Shown in pieces: positions 34,655 to 43,525 of a DNA stretch of 64,000 nucleotides (position 1 is the stretch's first letter; each line of letters starts with the position of its first letter). The position numbers and the translations under genes are program-made. Source of the DNA: Maricaulis sp039978735 (lineage in GTDB: Bacteria > Pseudomonadota > Alphaproteobacteria > Caulobacterales > Maricaulaceae); assembly GCF_039978735.1 (NCBI RefSeq), contig NZ_JBDWAS010000039.1, positions 37,058 to 101,057 on the forward strand, read 5' to 3'. Under the pieces are notes generated by a model. It saw nothing but the letters and a program-made list of their open reading frames with translations, had not been told where the DNA came from and did not search any database.

Positions 34655-35241
34655 CAGACGCTTTCGGGACGCGGTGTAACGGTCTGGCGCAGCCACACGG
34701 CGGTGAATTTGGCATACTCCTGCAGCCACAGGCGCGATGCCCCGAAATCCTGCCAAGGCGGCGTTGTGCGGACGGGATAGGCGATCAGTTCGACACCGGG
34801 CATCAGGGCGCGCATCTCCAGGAGGCTGCGCGGCAGATGATAGTCAGACGTGACGATGATCAAGCTCCGATAGCCGTTTTCGCGCACCAGCGCGCCGGCT
34901 TCGCGGGCATTGCCGATCGTGTCCGTGGCGTCTCGGCCGAGAATGACGCAGCAGTCCAGCTCGTCGTCGGACAGGCCGGAATGGCGCTGGATGTCGGCCG
35001 GCGTGGCCGAGGCATCGACACCGGAAATCAGCAGCCGGGGCGCGCGGCCCTCACGCAGCAGATCGATACCCGCCGTGGTGCGGCCCGCATCGCCGGTCAG
35101 CACGACGATGGCATCGGCCTGGCGTCCGGTATCGGGGGTGGCGTAGGTGGCGATCCGGCCGGCGAACACAAGAAAGCCGATGGCCAGTCCGGCCACCAGC
35201 AGGAAGGCGAGTGTGCGCAATGCCATCCAGCCCCGGCTCAT
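34654..35241 (-). CDS. YdcF/DUF218-family membrane protein
   Basis: A 195-residue protein. One N-terminal membrane helix (TLAFLLVAGLAIGFLVFAG) precedes a DUF218 domain with ADAIVVLTGDAGRTTAGIDL, ISGVDASATPADI and the family-typical IVTSDYHLPRSLLEM. Some relatives (ElyC, SanA) influence envelope integrity and lipid-carrier metabolism; the exact activity is unknown. It stands within the ftsEX-plsC block and shares one base with plsC, which suggests an envelope role. Confidence 0.87.
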   Translation of the reverse strand: MSRGWMALRTLAFLLVAGLAIGFLVFAGRIATYATPDTGRQADAIVVLTGDAGRTTAGIDLLREGRAPRLLISGVDASATPADIQRHSGLSDDELDCCVILGRDATDTIGNAREAGALVRENGYRSLIIVTSDYHLPRSLLEMRALMPGVELIAYPVRTTPPWQDFGASRLWLQEYAKFTAVWLRQTVTPRPESV

Positions 35242-35334
35242 CGTGTCCGTCCGATCCCGTATCGCTGTGCGGCGTGTGCCGCCCGTGAAACCTGCATCAG
35301 CATGTCCTCGCGAACCCGGCCGTTTTGTGGCGCG

Positions 35335-36255
35335 CTACCAGCGTCCCCGCAAGTCCGACGCGACAGCAAGTCGCGCCGAAACCGCGGCGGTCAGACCGGC
35401 CAGCAAGGGAGCCAGGGCCAGCAGGACCAGCTCGAACGGGTCGGCTGCCCATTGCGGCAGGAAGAAAGCCATATCGGCGGGCGATCCGCCGATGCTGACC
35501 AGAATGGAGACCAGACCGGCAAAGATCGCGCCGGCTGCACCGGATTTCAGGCCCAGCATGAAGAAGCGCCGCTGGAACAGGCCGGCGATAAACCGGTCCT
35601 CGGCGCCGCACAGATGCAACGCGTCGATCACGTCGACGCGGGCGGCGAGGCTGGCCCGTGCGGCAAAGGCGACCACGGCCGCGGCGGCGCCGGCAACCAG
35701 CGCCAGAAGCGCTAGGCCCAGTGTCTGCGCCGTCGTGGCGGCGCGGCGCACGGCGGCTGCCCAGCGCGAATGATCATCGACGGTCGCGGCCAGCCCGGCC
35801 TCGTCCAGCCGGGCCTGCAAGGCCTCGGGCTGGAAGCTTGCGGCGCGGACAGTCTCGCTTTCCAGCTCGACCTCGACCATCAGCGGCAGCGGCAGATCGT
35901 CCGGCAGATTGCCTTCGCCCAGCCAGGGGCGGAGCAGGGCCAGTGCGTGTTCGCGTGTGCGGGCGGTCGCGTCCCGGACGCCGTCCATGGAGCGGGCGAT
36001 CTCCGCAGCCGCTTCGGCATCGGCCGTGGTGTCGCGCTCGTCGACGGGGCGGATCTGGATGGTCAGGCTGGACTCCAGATCGCTGGTCCAGGTCTGCGCC
36101 TGCAGCCAGGCGCCACGCGCGCCGAGGGCCGCGATACAGGCCAGAAAGACCAGGATGGCGGCGACGAGAAACAGCGGACGGTCGCGGCCCGCATCGGGCG
36201 GCAGAAGCCGGCCATTGCCACCGGCGGGCGGTTTGGGAACGGTGGGCTCACTCAT
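35335..36255 (-). CDS. ftsX: Cell-division permease FtsX
   Basis: A 306-residue integral membrane protein with four membrane helices and the FtsX layout: a cytoplasmic N-terminus, helix 1 (LFLVAAILVFLACIAALG), a large periplasmic loop (residues about 45-170) and a C-terminal FtsX domain containing RVDVIDALHLCGAEDRFIAG. FtsX couples the ATPase FtsE to periplasmic murein hydrolases at division. ATG 36255 overlaps ftsE by eight bases. The in-frame longer start (36315) would lie inside ftsE. Confidence 0.9.
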   Translation of the reverse strand: MSEPTVPKPPAGGNGRLLPPDAGRDRPLFLVAAILVFLACIAALGARGAWLQAQTWTSDLESSLTIQIRPVDERDTTADAEAAAEIARSMDGVRDATARTREHALALLRPWLGEGNLPDDLPLPLMVEVELESETVRAASFQPEALQARLDEAGLAATVDDHSRWAAAVRRAATTAQTLGLALLALVAGAAAAVVAFAARASLAARVDVIDALHLCGAEDRFIAGLFQRRFFMLGLKSGAAGAIFAGLVSILVSIGGSPADMAFFLPQWAADPFELVLLALAPLLAGLTAAVSARLAVASDLRGRW

Positions 36256-37039
36256 CGCCGGCCTCCGGATCGGGAGGCGACATCGCGTCCAGCGCCTCGC
36301 GGCCTTCGGCTTCACGCTGATCGGCCTCGCGCTGACGGCGTCCGCGTGAGGGGCGGATATGCAGATGGCCGTTCGACAGCGTCATCACAGGCGCGTCCAC
36401 CATCCGCACCAGCTGCAGGTCGTGCGTGGCGATGACAATCGTCGTGCCCAGCTTGTTCAGCTCGGCGAAGAGGCGCAGCAGGCGCATGCCCATCTCGGGG
36501 TCGACATTGCCTGTGGGCTCGTCGGCGATGAGGATTTCCGGCTGGCCGACGACGGCGCGGGCGATCGCGACACGCTGCTGTTCACCGCCGGACAGGGTCG
36601 GCGGCAGGGCTGACATGCGATCGCCCAGGCCCACCCAGGCGAGGAGTTCGGCGACGTCCTCGGCGTATTCGGAGCGCTTCTTTCCGGCCACGCGCAGCGG
36701 CAGGGCGACATTGTCGAACACGCTCAAGTGATTGAGAAGACGGAACTCCTGGAACACCACACCGATCCGGCGGCGCAGGTCCGGCAGGTCGCGGCGCGGC
36801 AGTGTCGCGGTGTCGCGGCCGAAGAAGGAGACCAGCCCGCGCGAGGGTTTGGCGGCCAGATAGATGAGCTTCAGCAGCGACGTCTTGCCCGCACCGGACG
36901 GTCCGGTGAGAAATTGGAAAGAACCCCGTGGTAAATCAAACGACAAATCGCGCAGAATCTCCGGGCCGCGTCCGTACCGCATGCCGACATTGTCGAAGCG
37001 GACAACCGGTTCGGGGTCGCTGTGCGGGGAAGCGGTCAT
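36248..37039 (-). CDS. ftsE: Cell-division ATP-binding protein FtsE
   Basis: A 263-residue ABC ATPase. Walker A is GPSGAGKTSLLKL, the Q-loop VVFQEFRLLNHLSVFDNV, the signature LSGGEQQRVAIARA, Walker B ILIADEPTGNVD and the H-loop IATHD. The C-terminal 30 residues are charged. ATG 37039 is used because the extension to 37255 is not ABC-like and would run into the divergent gene. FtsE drives FtsX in septal peptidoglycan remodelling. Confidence 0.93.
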   Translation of the reverse strand: MTASPHSDPEPVVRFDNVGMRYGRGPEILRDLSFDLPRGSFQFLTGPSGAGKTSLLKLIYLAAKPSRGLVSFFGRDTATLPRRDLPDLRRRIGVVFQEFRLLNHLSVFDNVALPLRVAGKKRSEYAEDVAELLAWVGLGDRMSALPPTLSGGEQQRVAIARAVVGQPEILIADEPTGNVDPEMGMRLLRLFAELNKLGTTIVIATHDLQLVRMVDAPVMTLSNGHLHIRPSRGRRQREADQREAEGREALDAMSPPDPEAGDE

Positions 37040-37102
37040 ACTCGGGTTGATGGAGTGCCTCCACTGACACGGGTGAACCTGGTTGGACGAAAACGACGCA
37101 CG

Positions 37103-37969
37103 ATGAGCATTGTACTGAGCTGTCCGTCCTGTTCTACGCGGTATCGCGCGAATGCCGACGCAATCGGCAGCGCCGGCCGCCGTGTGCGCTGTGCATCCTG
37201 CGGACATGTATGGACCGCCGACGCCCAGATTCCAACGGAAGCGGCCGCGGCGCAAGACATGGTCTCACCGCAATCCCCGGCCGAACCGGTCGTCGAGAAG
37301 CAGCCGCACAAGGCTTTCCGCGAACGCCAGGAAAAGAAACGTCACACCCTTTCGGTCGCTGCTGCGGGCGGGGCCTGGGGGGCACTGGCGGTTGCCTGCG
37401 CTGTCGTGCTGACGACCGCCTGGATATTCCGGGTCGATGTCGTGACGCTTTGGCCGCGCGCCTCCTCGGCCTATGCCGCGGTCGGCGCCGAGGTGAACCC
37501 CTACGGTTTCTCGGTCGGTGAGCTGGATATCCGCCGCGATGTGGATCACGGCGTTCCGCTTCTCGTGATCGAGGGCGATGTGCGCAATTTCGACCGCCGC
37601 GCGCGCGCCATGCCGGGCTTGCGGGCCGTGCTGCGCGATGCCGATGGCGAGTCGGTTCTGGAATGGACGGTCTCGGTACCTGCGGGCCAGATCCGTGCGG
37701 GCAAGAGCCAGGAATTCCGCACCGTGGTGTCCGACCCGCCGCCTTCGGCCGTCGAGGTCGAAGTGTTGCTGATGGCCCATGCGGCGACCGGCAATGCGGC
37801 GCATGACGAAGCTGGCGAGGATGGGGACGCGCATGCAGCCCCGTCCAACACAGAGCCATCCCATGAAGCGCCGTCTCACGACACGCCTGACCATGCTCCG
37901 GCTCCGGCTGCCGCACACGAGCCGGTCGTCGCCGAGCACCAGGAAACGGCTGACAACGGCCATCACTGA
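37103..37969 (+). CDS. Zinc-ribbon (MJ0042-type) membrane protein
   Basis: A 288-residue protein. The N-terminus is a four-Cys zinc ribbon (LSCPSCSTRYRANADAIG, then VRCASCGHVW). A membrane helix lies near residue 100 (AVACAVVLTTAWIF), followed by a periplasmic domain of the DUF3426 type (LLVIEGDVRNFDRRARAMPG), and a disordered His/Pro/Glu-rich tail. Such proteins are found divergent from ftsE in alphaproteobacteria; their role is unknown. ATG 37103 is chosen because the zinc ribbon begins right after it. Confidence 0.85.
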   Translation: MSIVLSCPSCSTRYRANADAIGSAGRRVRCASCGHVWTADAQIPTEAAAAQDMVSPQSPAEPVVEKQPHKAFRERQEKKRHTLSVAAAGGAWGALAVACAVVLTTAWIFRVDVVTLWPRASSAYAAVGAEVNPYGFSVGELDIRRDVDHGVPLLVIEGDVRNFDRRARAMPGLRAVLRDADGESVLEWTVSVPAGQIRAGKSQEFRTVVSDPPPSAVEVEVLLMAHAATGNAAHDEAGEDGDAHAAPSNTEPSHEAPSHDTPDHAPAPAAAHEPVVAEHQETADNGHH

Positions 37970-38007
37970 TTTCACCGGCCGCGTCCGGCGATGTTACTGG
38001 ACATCAT

Positions 38008-38048
38008 ATCCTTGCAAATTCGGAATTAATATACGAAATTGCAAGGAT
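38008..38048. promoter_or_regulatory. Operator-like palindrome overlapping the ATPase start
   Basis: Two 15-base arms (38008-38022 and 38034-38048) match as an inverted repeat with one mismatch; the shared core is ATCCTTGCAA. The spacer GAATTAATATA is entirely AT except its first base. The right arm supplies the AAGG before the ATG at 38047 and reaches into the start codon, so a bound protein or a folded leader would block initiation. Confidence 0.65.
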
Positions 38049-39225
38049 GATATCACGTGATCTGACTTCGGAAATCGTCGAGGCGCTGGATGAAAACCCC
38101 GCGGTGGTCCTGCTCGGGCCGCGTCAGGTGGGCAAGACCACGCTGGCGCACGAGATCGCAACGGCCCGGCCATCGATCTATCTCGATCTCGAACGGCCGT
38201 CGGATATCGCCAAGCTTCAGGATCCGGAACTCTATCTACGCGATCATCTCGACAAGCTGGTTATTCTCGACGAGGTTCATCGTATTCCGGAACTCTTCGG
38301 AACGCTGCGCGGCCTTATCGACGAGGCCCGCCGGCTCGGCCGCGGTGATGGGCGTTACCTGTTGCTCGGCTCCGCTTCCATGGAGCTCATGAACCAGTCC
38401 TCGGAGTCACTTGCCGGCCGGGTAGCGTACCGCGAGCTGGCGCCGGTCACGGCCAGAGAACTTGGTGAGGACATCCCGGTTTCGACCCTCTGGGAACGGG
38501 GCGGCTTCCCGCGCAGCCTGCTGGCGGCCAGAGCGCGGGCCAGCGTCAATTGGCGCCGCGATTTCATCCGGACCTATCTGGAGAGGGATATCCCGCAGCT
38601 CGGGACGCGTATTCCGGCGGAAACGCTGCGCCGCTTCTGGACGATGCTGGCGCATCACCAGGGCGGCCTGTTCAATGCGTCCGAATTCGGCCGTTCGCTG
38701 GGCGTCGACAGCAAGACTGTTGCGAACTACCGCAATCTGATGATCGATCTGCTGCTGGTCCGCAAGCTCATGCCCTGGCACAGAAATACCAAGAAGCGGC
38801 TGGTCAAGTCGCCGAAAGTCTATGTCCGCGACAGCGGGCTCTGCCACACATTGCTGGGCATCGACAGTTTCGACGCCTTGCTGGGGCATCCGGTGCTGGG
38901 CGGGAGCTGGGAGGGCTTTGTTGTCGAGAATATCGCCGCGGCCGGTCAGCTAGAGGCTCATCAACTCGGCTTCTACCGGGCGGCGGGCGGTGCGGAGATC
39001 GATCTTCTCGTCGAGCGGGGCGGCGAAATCTGGGCAATCGAAGTCAAGCGAACCAGTGCGCCGAAACTCACCCGGGGCTTCCACTCTGCATGCGAGGATC
39101 TGCAGCCTGCGAGGGCGTTCTTTGTATATGGCGGTCAGGAACGCTACCCGCTGGCCGATGGCGTCGAAGCCATCGGGCTGCGGGAGCTGTTGAACGAAGT
39201 GTCGGCAAATCGGGCTGCCAACTGA
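38047..39225 (+). CDS. AAA ATPase with DUF4143 domain
   Basis: A 392-residue protein of the ATPase_AAA_14/DUF4143 type. Walker A is GPRQVGKTTL and Walker B VILDEVHRIP. The DUF4143 part contains FIRTYLERDIPQLG and, near the C-terminus, EIDLLVERGGEIWAIEVKRT, which has the D...ExK spacing of a PD-(D/E)XK nuclease-like fold. Family function is unknown; members are sporadically distributed and often isolated. There is no operon partner here: a zinc-ribbon gene lies upstream and a convergent gene downstream. An AT-rich palindrome covers the start, which suggests acquisition with its own regulation. Confidence 0.87.
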   Translation: MISRDLTSEIVEALDENPAVVLLGPRQVGKTTLAHEIATARPSIYLDLERPSDIAKLQDPELYLRDHLDKLVILDEVHRIPELFGTLRGLIDEARRLGRGDGRYLLLGSASMELMNQSSESLAGRVAYRELAPVTARELGEDIPVSTLWERGGFPRSLLAARARASVNWRRDFIRTYLERDIPQLGTRIPAETLRRFWTMLAHHQGGLFNASEFGRSLGVDSKTVANYRNLMIDLLLVRKLMPWHRNTKKRLVKSPKVYVRDSGLCHTLLGIDSFDALLGHPVLGGSWEGFVVENIAAAGQLEAHQLGFYRAAGGAEIDLLVERGGEIWAIEVKRTSAPKLTRGFHSACEDLQPARAFFVYGGQERYPLADGVEAIGLRELLNEVSANRAAN

Positions 39226-39276
39226 CCATATGCCGCCGGGCTGCGATGCGCGTTGATGCAGGCAACGGCCCGTTGC

Positions 39277-41835
39277 TCAGAACCGATCCAGCAGGCGTTC
39301 GATATAGTCCAGCTCTTCCTGGGTCAGGCCGCTTTCGGCGGCCCGGCGGCGCAGTTCTTCCAGGATGGCGCGGGCCCGGGCCCGGCTCATCTCTTCGGGG
39401 ACCTCGACACCGGATCCATCGGCAAAGGCGCCTTCGGACGGCCGGCCCAGCGGATCGCGATTGTCCTCGCCTTCGCCCATGGCCTGCCCGCGGCCCTCTT
39501 CCATGCGCTCCATGAGTTCGCGAGCCAGTTCCTCGGCACCTTCGCGCAATTGGGCGAGGGCCTGTTCCTGGGCGGCGAGCGCGTCTTCGGTACTGCCCTG
39601 GCGCAGGGCTTCCTCGGCCTCGCGCATGGCCTGGCCGGCCTGGCCGAGCGTCTCGCCGCTCTCGCCTTCACCGGGCACGGCCTCGGCCGACTCGCCGAAG
39701 CGCTGGGCCAGCTGCCCCTGGGCGTCCGCCAGCTGCTGCGTGCTCGACGCACCGCCGCTCTGGTTCTCGGCCAGCGATTGCGATCCCTGGCCGGAAGGCT
39801 GGCCCGACTGCTCGCCGCTTTGCGGAGCGCCGCCGCCCTGCTGTTGCTGCTGGTTCAGGCCGAAAGTCTGGTCCTGCAGGTCGCGCTGCTCGCCGATCAT
39901 CTCGCCGAGTTCTTCCAGCGCCTCGCGCATGGCTTCCGAGGTGGCGTCGCTCTCGCCTTCGCCGCCCGTGCCCTGGCCCATCTGCATCTGCATGTTGCGC
40001 AGAAGCTCGCTGAGGGCGGCCAATGCCTGGCGTGCCTCGGCCGTATCGCCCAGCTCGGCGGCCTCGCGCAGGGCGTCGAGCATGTCCTGCAGCATCTGCT
40101 GGTCCAGCTGCGGACCGCCGCCGCCTTCGGCAAAATTGCCCTCTTCGGCGGCCTCGCGGGCGAGGGCGGCCATGTAATTGTCCATCGCCTCTTCATAGGC
40201 TTCGAACAGGGCGGCCAGCTCGGTCTCGTCGGCACCGCGCGCCATGGCTTCCATCAGCGCGCGCTCGGCGGCGCGCAGTGCGGCTTCCGCATCGGCCAGC
40301 GAGCCCAGCTCGGCGCGCAGGGCGATATTCCACAGATCGTCGTCCAGCCCGGTCAGGTCGACCTGATCCCGGGCGCGGCGCAGGCGATGCACGGTCTCGC
40401 GAATGCCCAGATAGACGATCGGATCGTCGAAGAAATAGATCGGCGCGTCGGAAATGGCGTCCAGCGCGCGGGCGGCATATTGCAGGCCTTCCGGCGCGCG
40501 CTCGATCCGGCGCTCGGGTTCTTCAGCCAGATAGGCCGGGCCGGGCGGGATATCCTCGGTATACATCACCGGGCGTTCGGGCAGGGGGGCATAGGCCGCG
40601 TCGGCCGCCATCACGCCGCGGCGCTGTTCGGCGACGGCGCGGGCCAGCGCGTCGAGAAACACCCGTTCGGGCAGAGTCACGCCCAGGGGCGGCGACAGGC
40701 CCTCATTGCCGGCGGCATCGGTGACGGCGAGGCGGATCGTTACGCGCGAACCGGCCAGCGGATGGCGGGCGGTTTCCAGCAGCGTGCCCAGGCCCTCGCC
40801 CTCGCTGAGCGGCGTAACAGATACGGCGTCGATCGGCAGGCGTTCCCAGCCCGCGCTCTCATCCTCTTCCGGGCGGATATCGAGGGCGTAGCCGGTGGGG
40901 CCGTAATCGTCCTGCACGGAAAAGCGCAGATCGAGTTCGCCGGCGGATGTCGCGTCGGGGACGGCGAGCAGACGCACGCGCGGCGCCGTGTCCGGAATGG
41001 CGTCGAGCGTCCAGGTTTCGCGTGTGCCGGGTGCTGCCAGGCGGACGGTGGCATCGCCGGTGACCGGCGCGCGGATATCCCAGACGCCATCGCCGATTTC
41101 GCGGACTTCACCGCGCTCGGTGCCGGCTTCGCTGCGCAGGGTGAGACGCGGTTCGCGCCGGCTGCCGGCCACGCGGGTGATAAAGGTCGAGCCTTCCGGC
41201 ACTTCGGCGCTGCGCTCGGTTTCTGCCAGGAAGACCGGCGCGCGGCCGGTATAGGCCGGCGGGTCGATCCAGGCGTCGATGCTCAGGGTTTCACCGCCCG
41301 CGAGGATGGGGGTCAGGCCGAAGGCTTCGCCCAGACGGTCGCGGGCCGCCGGTCCGGCGACCAGCCACGACACAACGAGCAGCAGGCCCAGCGTGCCGCG
41401 CAGGGCCCAGCGGTCGGTGCGCGCCCAGGCGGCCTTGGGCCGGCGGGCATGGGCCGACGCCAGGCGGCGGCGCATGCGCGCCTGGTGTTCCTGCCAGACA
41501 CGCAGGGCGACCGGATCGCTGTCGGACGGCTTATCGGTGAGCGCCTCGTGCGGGCGTGCCTCGATACCGCTGTCTTCCTCGACACGGCGGGCCAGCGCGT
41601 CGGCATCGGGCCAGTGGAAGGTGCGAATGCCGCGCCAGGTCAGCCAGGCCGCAGGCAGCAGGGTGGCGATGGCATAGATCGCGCGCCAGGGATCGCCGAT
41701 CCGGTCCCACAGGCCCAGAAGAGCCAGAATCGCAAAGGCAGAGGCCCAGGCCAGAACGGGCCAGAGCACCGGAACCGAGGCTTCCCACACAAGGGCGCAC
41801 CCGGCAGCTATGAGCGAGCGGCGACGCATCCACAA
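39277..41835 (-). CDS. TIGR02302-family (DUF4175) protein
   Basis: An 852-residue protein. Two or three hydrophobic helices occur near the N-terminus (WPVLAWASAFAILALLGLW; another around residue 150), then a beta-rich periplasmic part (residues about 175-400) and a long C-terminal region of Gln/Glu/Ala-rich coiled coil and low complexity with a Gln run near residue 690. This matches TIGR02302/DUF4175 of alphaproteobacteria, whose function is unknown. It ends ELDYIERLLDRF. It lies downstream of lptM and argH on the same strand. Confidence 0.88.
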   Translation of the reverse strand: MWMRRRSLIAAGCALVWEASVPVLWPVLAWASAFAILALLGLWDRIGDPWRAIYAIATLLPAAWLTWRGIRTFHWPDADALARRVEEDSGIEARPHEALTDKPSDSDPVALRVWQEHQARMRRRLASAHARRPKAAWARTDRWALRGTLGLLLVVSWLVAGPAARDRLGEAFGLTPILAGGETLSIDAWIDPPAYTGRAPVFLAETERSAEVPEGSTFITRVAGSRREPRLTLRSEAGTERGEVREIGDGVWDIRAPVTGDATVRLAAPGTRETWTLDAIPDTAPRVRLLAVPDATSAGELDLRFSVQDDYGPTGYALDIRPEEDESAGWERLPIDAVSVTPLSEGEGLGTLLETARHPLAGSRVTIRLAVTDAAGNEGLSPPLGVTLPERVFLDALARAVAEQRRGVMAADAAYAPLPERPVMYTEDIPPGPAYLAEEPERRIERAPEGLQYAARALDAISDAPIYFFDDPIVYLGIRETVHRLRRARDQVDLTGLDDDLWNIALRAELGSLADAEAALRAAERALMEAMARGADETELAALFEAYEEAMDNYMAALAREAAEEGNFAEGGGGPQLDQQMLQDMLDALREAAELGDTAEARQALAALSELLRNMQMQMGQGTGGEGESDATSEAMREALEELGEMIGEQRDLQDQTFGLNQQQQQGGGAPQSGEQSGQPSGQGSQSLAENQSGGASSTQQLADAQGQLAQRFGESAEAVPGEGESGETLGQAGQAMREAEEALRQGSTEDALAAQEQALAQLREGAEELARELMERMEEGRGQAMGEGEDNRDPLGRPSEGAFADGSGVEVPEEMSRARARAILEELRRRAAESGLTQEELDYIERLLDRF

Positions 41836-41897
41836 ACCCTATCATGGCCAACGCGATAGACGAGAGCCACATGCATTACGATTTGGAGAGCCAGGCG

Positions 41898-42050
41898 CTA
41901 GTTTTCGCTGTCGTCGCCGGCGCTTTCGTCCTGCGGCGGCGGATCGCCCCACAGGGGTGGCGGGCGTTCCAGTTCGCCGCGCAGGCCGCAGGCGGCGACG
42001 GTCAGGGCGCTCAGGGTCGCAAGGACCAGGGCGGCAAGGCGTCGTTTCAT
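41898..42050 (-). CDS. lptM: LptM-like lipoprotein
   Basis: A 50-residue lipoprotein, found by reading the gap after argH. It begins MKRRLAALVLATLSALTV; the lipobox is TVAAC with Cys21, and the mature part carries the family hallmark CGLRGELERPPPLWGD followed by an acidic tail. GAGGGA lies seven bases before the ATG. Family knowledge: LptM binds the LPS translocon LptDE and assists LptD oxidative maturation. The gene sits 36 bases downstream of the argH stop, its usual location. The lysA gene that often follows lptM is absent here. Confidence 0.85.
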   Translation of the reverse strand: MKRRLAALVLATLSALTVAACGLRGELERPPPLWGDPPPQDESAGDDSEN

Positions 42051-42085
42051 GTCCATTCCCTCAACTCAGGACCGGCGTTGCACGG

Positions 42086-43492
42086 CTAGCCCAGCCGGGC
42101 TTTCCACGCGGCGACCTGTTCGCGCACACGCACCGGCGAGGTGCCGCCGAAACTGGTGCGGCTTTCCATCGATGCCCGGGCACTCAACACGGAAAACACG
42201 CGCTCGTCGATACCCGGCTCGACGCTCTGCATGTCTTCCAGGGAGAGCTGTGCCAGCGGGATATCGCGCTTCTCCGCCAGCTTCACGATCGAGCCGGAGA
42301 TGTGGTGGGCGTCGCGGAAGGGCTTGCCCAGTTCGCGCACTACCCAGTCGGCCAGATCCGTCGCGTCGGAATAGGCTTCGCCGGCGGCCGCTTCCATCGC
42401 GGCGCTGTGGAAGGTGAGGTCGGCGGCCATGCCGGCCATGGAAAGCAGGGCCAGTTCCAGGTCGTCAATCGCCTGGAAGACCGGCGCCTTGTCCTCCTGC
42501 AGGTCTTTGGAATAGGCCAGCGGCAGACCTTTCACCACGGTCAGAAGGCCGGTCAGCGACCCGATGATGCGGCCCGGCTTGGCGCGCACCAGTTCGGCGG
42601 CGTCGGGATTGCGCTTTTGCGGCATGATCGAGGATCCGGTCGACCAGGCATCCGACAGCGAGGCAAAGCCGAAGCGGCGCGTGCACCACAGCACGATCTC
42701 CTCGGCAAAGCGCGACAGGTTCACCGCACAGATCGCCGCGGCCGAGAGCACTTCCAGCGCGAAGTCACGGGCCGCGACGCCGTCGAGCGAATTGGCCATG
42801 GGCCGGTCGAAGCCGAGCGCTTTCGCTGTCATCTCACGATCAATCGGGAAGGCGGTGCCGGCCAGTGCGGCGCAGCCCAGCGGGCTTTCATTGAGGCGTT
42901 TGCGGGCATCGGCAAAACGGCCGCGATCGCGCTGGGCCACCTCGACATAGGACAGGAGGTGGTGCGCCAGCGAGACCGGCTGGGCCGTCTGCAGATGGGT
43001 GAAGCCGGGCATCACCTGGTCGACATGCTTTTCGGCCTGGGCGACCAGCGCCTTCTGGTATTCGGCCAGCTGGGCATCGATCCGGTCGCAGGCGTCGCGC
43101 AGCCAGAGACGGAAGTCGGTCGCGACCTGGTCATTGCGCGAGCGGGCGGTGTGCAGGCGGCCGGCCGGTTCGCCGATAATCGCCTTCAGCCGCGCCTCGA
43201 CATTCATGTGCACGTCTTCCAGCGCGGCCGACCAGGTGAAGTCCCCGGCGCGGATCTCCTCACGGATTTGTTCCAGGCCCTGGCGGATTGCCGCAGCATC
43301 CTCGCTTGAAATCACGCCTGTTTCGCTCAACATCTGGGCATGGGCGAGGGATCCGTCGATATCCTGCTCGGCCATGCGCTGGTCGACATCGACGGAGGCA
43401 TTGATGGCTTCCATCACCGCCGACGGCCCGGCCTCGAAACGTCCGCCCCACATGGCGCTGGACTTGGAAGATTGCGGGGATTTCTCGACCAT
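42086..43492 (-). CDS. argH: Argininosuccinate lyase
   Basis: A 468-residue fumarase/aspartase superfamily enzyme. It opens with MWGGRFEAGPS; the substrate-binding motifs are HTARSRNDQVATDFRLW and FTHLQTAQPVSLAHHLLSY, and the mobile catalytic loop is TGSSIMPQKRNPDAAEL. It makes arginine and fumarate from argininosuccinate. ATG 43492 follows AGGA by seven bases; the in-frame extension upstream lies in the divergent tlpA gene. Upstream divergent tlpA and downstream lptM form a typical alphaproteobacterial setting. Confidence 0.95.
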   Translation of the reverse strand: MVEKSPQSSKSSAMWGGRFEAGPSAVMEAINASVDVDQRMAEQDIDGSLAHAQMLSETGVISSEDAAAIRQGLEQIREEIRAGDFTWSAALEDVHMNVEARLKAIIGEPAGRLHTARSRNDQVATDFRLWLRDACDRIDAQLAEYQKALVAQAEKHVDQVMPGFTHLQTAQPVSLAHHLLSYVEVAQRDRGRFADARKRLNESPLGCAALAGTAFPIDREMTAKALGFDRPMANSLDGVAARDFALEVLSAAAICAVNLSRFAEEIVLWCTRRFGFASLSDAWSTGSSIMPQKRNPDAAELVRAKPGRIIGSLTGLLTVVKGLPLAYSKDLQEDKAPVFQAIDDLELALLSMAGMAADLTFHSAAMEAAAGEAYSDATDLADWVVRELGKPFRDAHHISGSIVKLAEKRDIPLAQLSLEDMQSVEPGIDERVFSVLSARASMESRTSFGGTSPVRVREQVAAWKARLG

Positions 43493-43525
43493 CGGGGATT
43501 CCTGCGGATTTGGGAGCGAAGCGAT

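Noticed and set aside
39253..41859. An 868-residue plus-strand frame opposite the TIGR02302 gene
   Set aside because: Shadow of the minus-strand gene; Gly/Leu-rich repeats arise from the complement of Gln/Glu/Ala codons.
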